A stretch of DNA of 7,100 nt from DATAAM01 sp036260075 (GTDB taxonomy: Bacteria > Actinomycetota > Acidimicrobiia > Acidimicrobiales > JAHWLA01). Each line of letters starts with the position of its first letter. Position 1 is the stretch's first letter. The position numbers and the translations under genes are program-made. Positions 5,932 through 7,100 of the stretch are shown here, piece after piece. The notes under the pieces were generated by a model. The model was not told where the DNA came from. It saw only the letters and a program-made list of their open reading frames with translations, and searched no databases. The stretch covers positions 1 to 7,100 of the forward strand of contig DATAAM010000156.1 in the NCBI GenBank assembly GCA_036260075.1, given 5' to 3'.

Positions 5932-6453
5932 ATGGTGGCACGCCGCCGCTACGATCTGCGGGTGCCCCTCCCCGCCGCCATCGTCGACCGCGTACGCACG
6001 CCGACGGGTCGCAAGGCGTTCCGGTACACGATGGTGTCCGTCGTCTCCGTGGGCGTGAGCCAGGTCTGCCTGTTCGCGCTGTACGCCTTGGCCCACTGGA
6101 ACGCCCGCAACGCGAACATCGCGGCCACGGTGGCGGGCGGCATCCCGTCGTACGTGCTCAACCGCCGTTGGACGTGGGGCAAGACGGGCAAGTCGCACGT
6201 CTGGAAGGAGATCGTGCCGTTCTGGGTGTTGGCGGTGGTGGGCCTGGTGATCTCCACCGTGGCGGCCGACCTGGCGGAGGAGTGGGCCAAGGACCTGTCC
6301 GACCGCCGCGTGTTGCAGGCGCTGGTGGTCAACGGCTCCACCATCGCCGCCTTCTTCGGCCTGTGGGTCGGGAAGTTCTTCCTGTTCAACAAGGTGCTCT
6401 TCGTGCAGGACGACGACCTGCGGACGGCCCTGGCCGACGAGGTCGTGGCCTAG
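5932..6453 (+). CDS. GtrA-family integral membrane protein
   Basis: 173 residues with four predicted membrane segments (about 31-53, 58-77, 93-113 and 131-155), the usual size and topology of GtrA-like proteins. These are thought to move or help move lipid-linked sugars across the membrane for decoration of surface polysaccharides. The motif IPSYVLNRRWTWG (71-83) after the second segment and GKFFLFNKVLF (147-157) at the end are typical of the family. The charged N-terminus (1-30) is a little longer than usual, so a start at the GTG at 5962 is possible. The ATG at 5932 is preferred because it is the first good start after the divergent thioesterase; an AGGGCGG stretch at 5912-5918 is too distant to be a convincing binding site. 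It is followed after 5 bp by a methyltransferase gene, suggesting one transcript and coupled translation. The sugar substrate cannot be inferred. Confidence 0.85.
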   Translation: MVARRRYDLRVPLPAAIVDRVRTPTGRKAFRYTMVSVVSVGVSQVCLFALYALAHWNARNANIAATVAGGIPSYVLNRRWTWGKTGKSHVWKEIVPFWVLAVVGLVISTVAADLAEEWAKDLSDRRVLQALVVNGSTIAAFFGLWVGKFFLFNKVLFVQDDDLRTALADEVVA

Positions 6454-6458
6454 CTCCC

Positions 6459-7076
6459 ATGGACGCTCGGCTGCGCGCCGTCGCTCGCGCGGCCAAGGGC
6501 TTCATGCCCGACGACGAAGGCATGGCGCTGTACGACGCAGCCGCGGGCGTGTCGGTCGACGGCCCGCTGCTCGAGGTCGGGTCGTACTGCGGGAAGTCGA
6601 CGGTCTACTTGGGGGCGGCGGCCCGGGTGCGAGGGCGGGTGCTGTTCGCCGTCGACCACCACCGCGGCTCCGAGGAGAACCAGGCGGGCTGGGAGCACCA
6701 CGACCCGTCGGTCGTCGACGCCGCGAGCGGGCGCATCGACACGCTCCCGTTCTTCCGCCGCACCATCGAGGAGGCCGGGCTGGAGGACTGCGTCGTGGCA
6801 GTGGTGGGGGCGTCGGCGGTGGTGGCAGCGGCTTGGCGCACGCCGCTGGCCTTCTTGTTCGTCGACGGCGGCCACGGCGAGGAGCCCGCGTGGGCCGACT
6901 ACCGGGGGTGGACACCGCACGTCGTGCCCGGAGGGCTGCTCGCCGTCCACGACGTGTTTCCCGATCCCGCCGACGGCGGCCGCCCGCCGTACGAGCTGTA
7001 CCGCCACGCGCTCGACTCCGGCGCGTTCGAGGAGGTCTCGGCCTGCGGCTCCCTCCGGGTTCTGGTCCGCCGATAG
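6459..7076 (+). CDS. Class I SAM-dependent methyltransferase (Methyltransf_24-like)
   Basis: A 205-residue soluble protein with a Rossmann-type methyltransferase fold. LLEVGSYCGKST (37-48) is the SAM-binding first strand and glycine loop. FAVDHHRG (63-70) carries the acidic residue at the end of strand 2 (D66). FLFVDGGHG (132-140) and GGLLAVHDVF (158-167) match the VDG.H and HD.F patterns of Methyltransf_24 enzymes, where the Asp/His residues often bind metal or substrate. The family includes small-molecule and sugar O-methyltransferases encoded among cell-surface polysaccharide genes. The adjacent GtrA gene makes a glycan or lipid-linked sugar substrate plausible, but this is inference. The ATG at 6459 lies 5 bp after the GtrA stop with no separate ribosome binding site, pointing to translational coupling. 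The TAG stop at 7074-7076 forms half of a palindrome. Confidence 0.85.
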   Translation: MDARLRAVARAAKGFMPDDEGMALYDAAAGVSVDGPLLEVGSYCGKSTVYLGAAARVRGRVLFAVDHHRGSEENQAGWEHHDPSVVDAASGRIDTLPFFRRTIEEAGLEDCVVAVVGASAVVAAAWRTPLAFLFVDGGHGEEPAWADYRGWTPHVVPGGLLAVHDVFPDPADGGRPPYELYRHALDSGAFEEVSACGSLRVLVRR

Positions 7077-7090
7077 CGCGCTACAGCGCG
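7074..7090. repeat. Palindrome over the last stop codon, possible terminator arm
   Basis: TAGCGCGCTA (7074-7083) is a perfect 10-bp palindrome that contains the methyltransferase stop codon. An overlapping inverted repeat, CGCGC (7077-7081) with GCGCG (7086-7090), could form a 5-bp stem with a 4-base loop. This may be the start of a terminator or simply the junction with a convergent gene; the window ends too soon to decide. Confidence 0.3.
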
Positions 7091-7100
7091 GGATCGGCGG

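Overview
This is a compact, very GC-rich window with strong G/C preference at third codon positions. It looks like ordinary chromosomal DNA of a high-GC actinobacterium. The secreted lipoproteins carry long Thr/Ser-rich stalks directly after the lipobox, a style common in Acidimicrobiia-like actinobacteria. That placement is an inference from style only; no rRNA or marker gene is present.

Layout, left to right. (1) The 3' end of a plus-strand gene (1-263) encodes an acidic, low-complexity tail. It is followed by two hairpins (279-292 and 300-337) that separate it from the next, convergent unit. (2) A minus-strand pair encodes two cell-envelope lipoproteins: a glucose/sorbosone dehydrogenase-type beta-propeller (2458 down to 1283) and, 41 bp downstream, a lytic transglycosylase (1241 down to 354). 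(3) A 79-bp divergent region (2459-2537) holds an imperfect palindrome. It separates this pair from a large plus-strand membrane protein with GAF, GGDEF and EAL domains (about 2538-5111), a probable cyclic di-GMP synthase/hydrolase. (4) The 3' end of that gene overlaps by 32 bp the 3' end of a minus-strand acyl-CoA thioesterase II gene (5925 down to 5080). (5) The thioesterase starts only 6 bp from a divergent plus-strand pair: a GtrA-family membrane protein (5932-6453) and, 5 bp later, a class I SAM-dependent methyltransferase (6459-7076). A short palindrome overlaps the last stop codon at the right edge.

Functionally the window mixes envelope maintenance (transglycosylase, GtrA-type lipid-linked sugar translocation, a possible glycan methyltransferase), second-messenger signalling (GGDEF-EAL) and lipid metabolism (TesB). 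The genes do not form one obvious pathway. No mobile element, CRISPR array, tRNA, rRNA or defence system was seen. No gap between genes exceeds 300 bases; the largest is about 90 bp. I found no convincing new biological system. The points most worth a second look are the uncharacterised sensor region and altered EAL motif of the signalling protein, and the very tight divergent and overlapping gene junctions.
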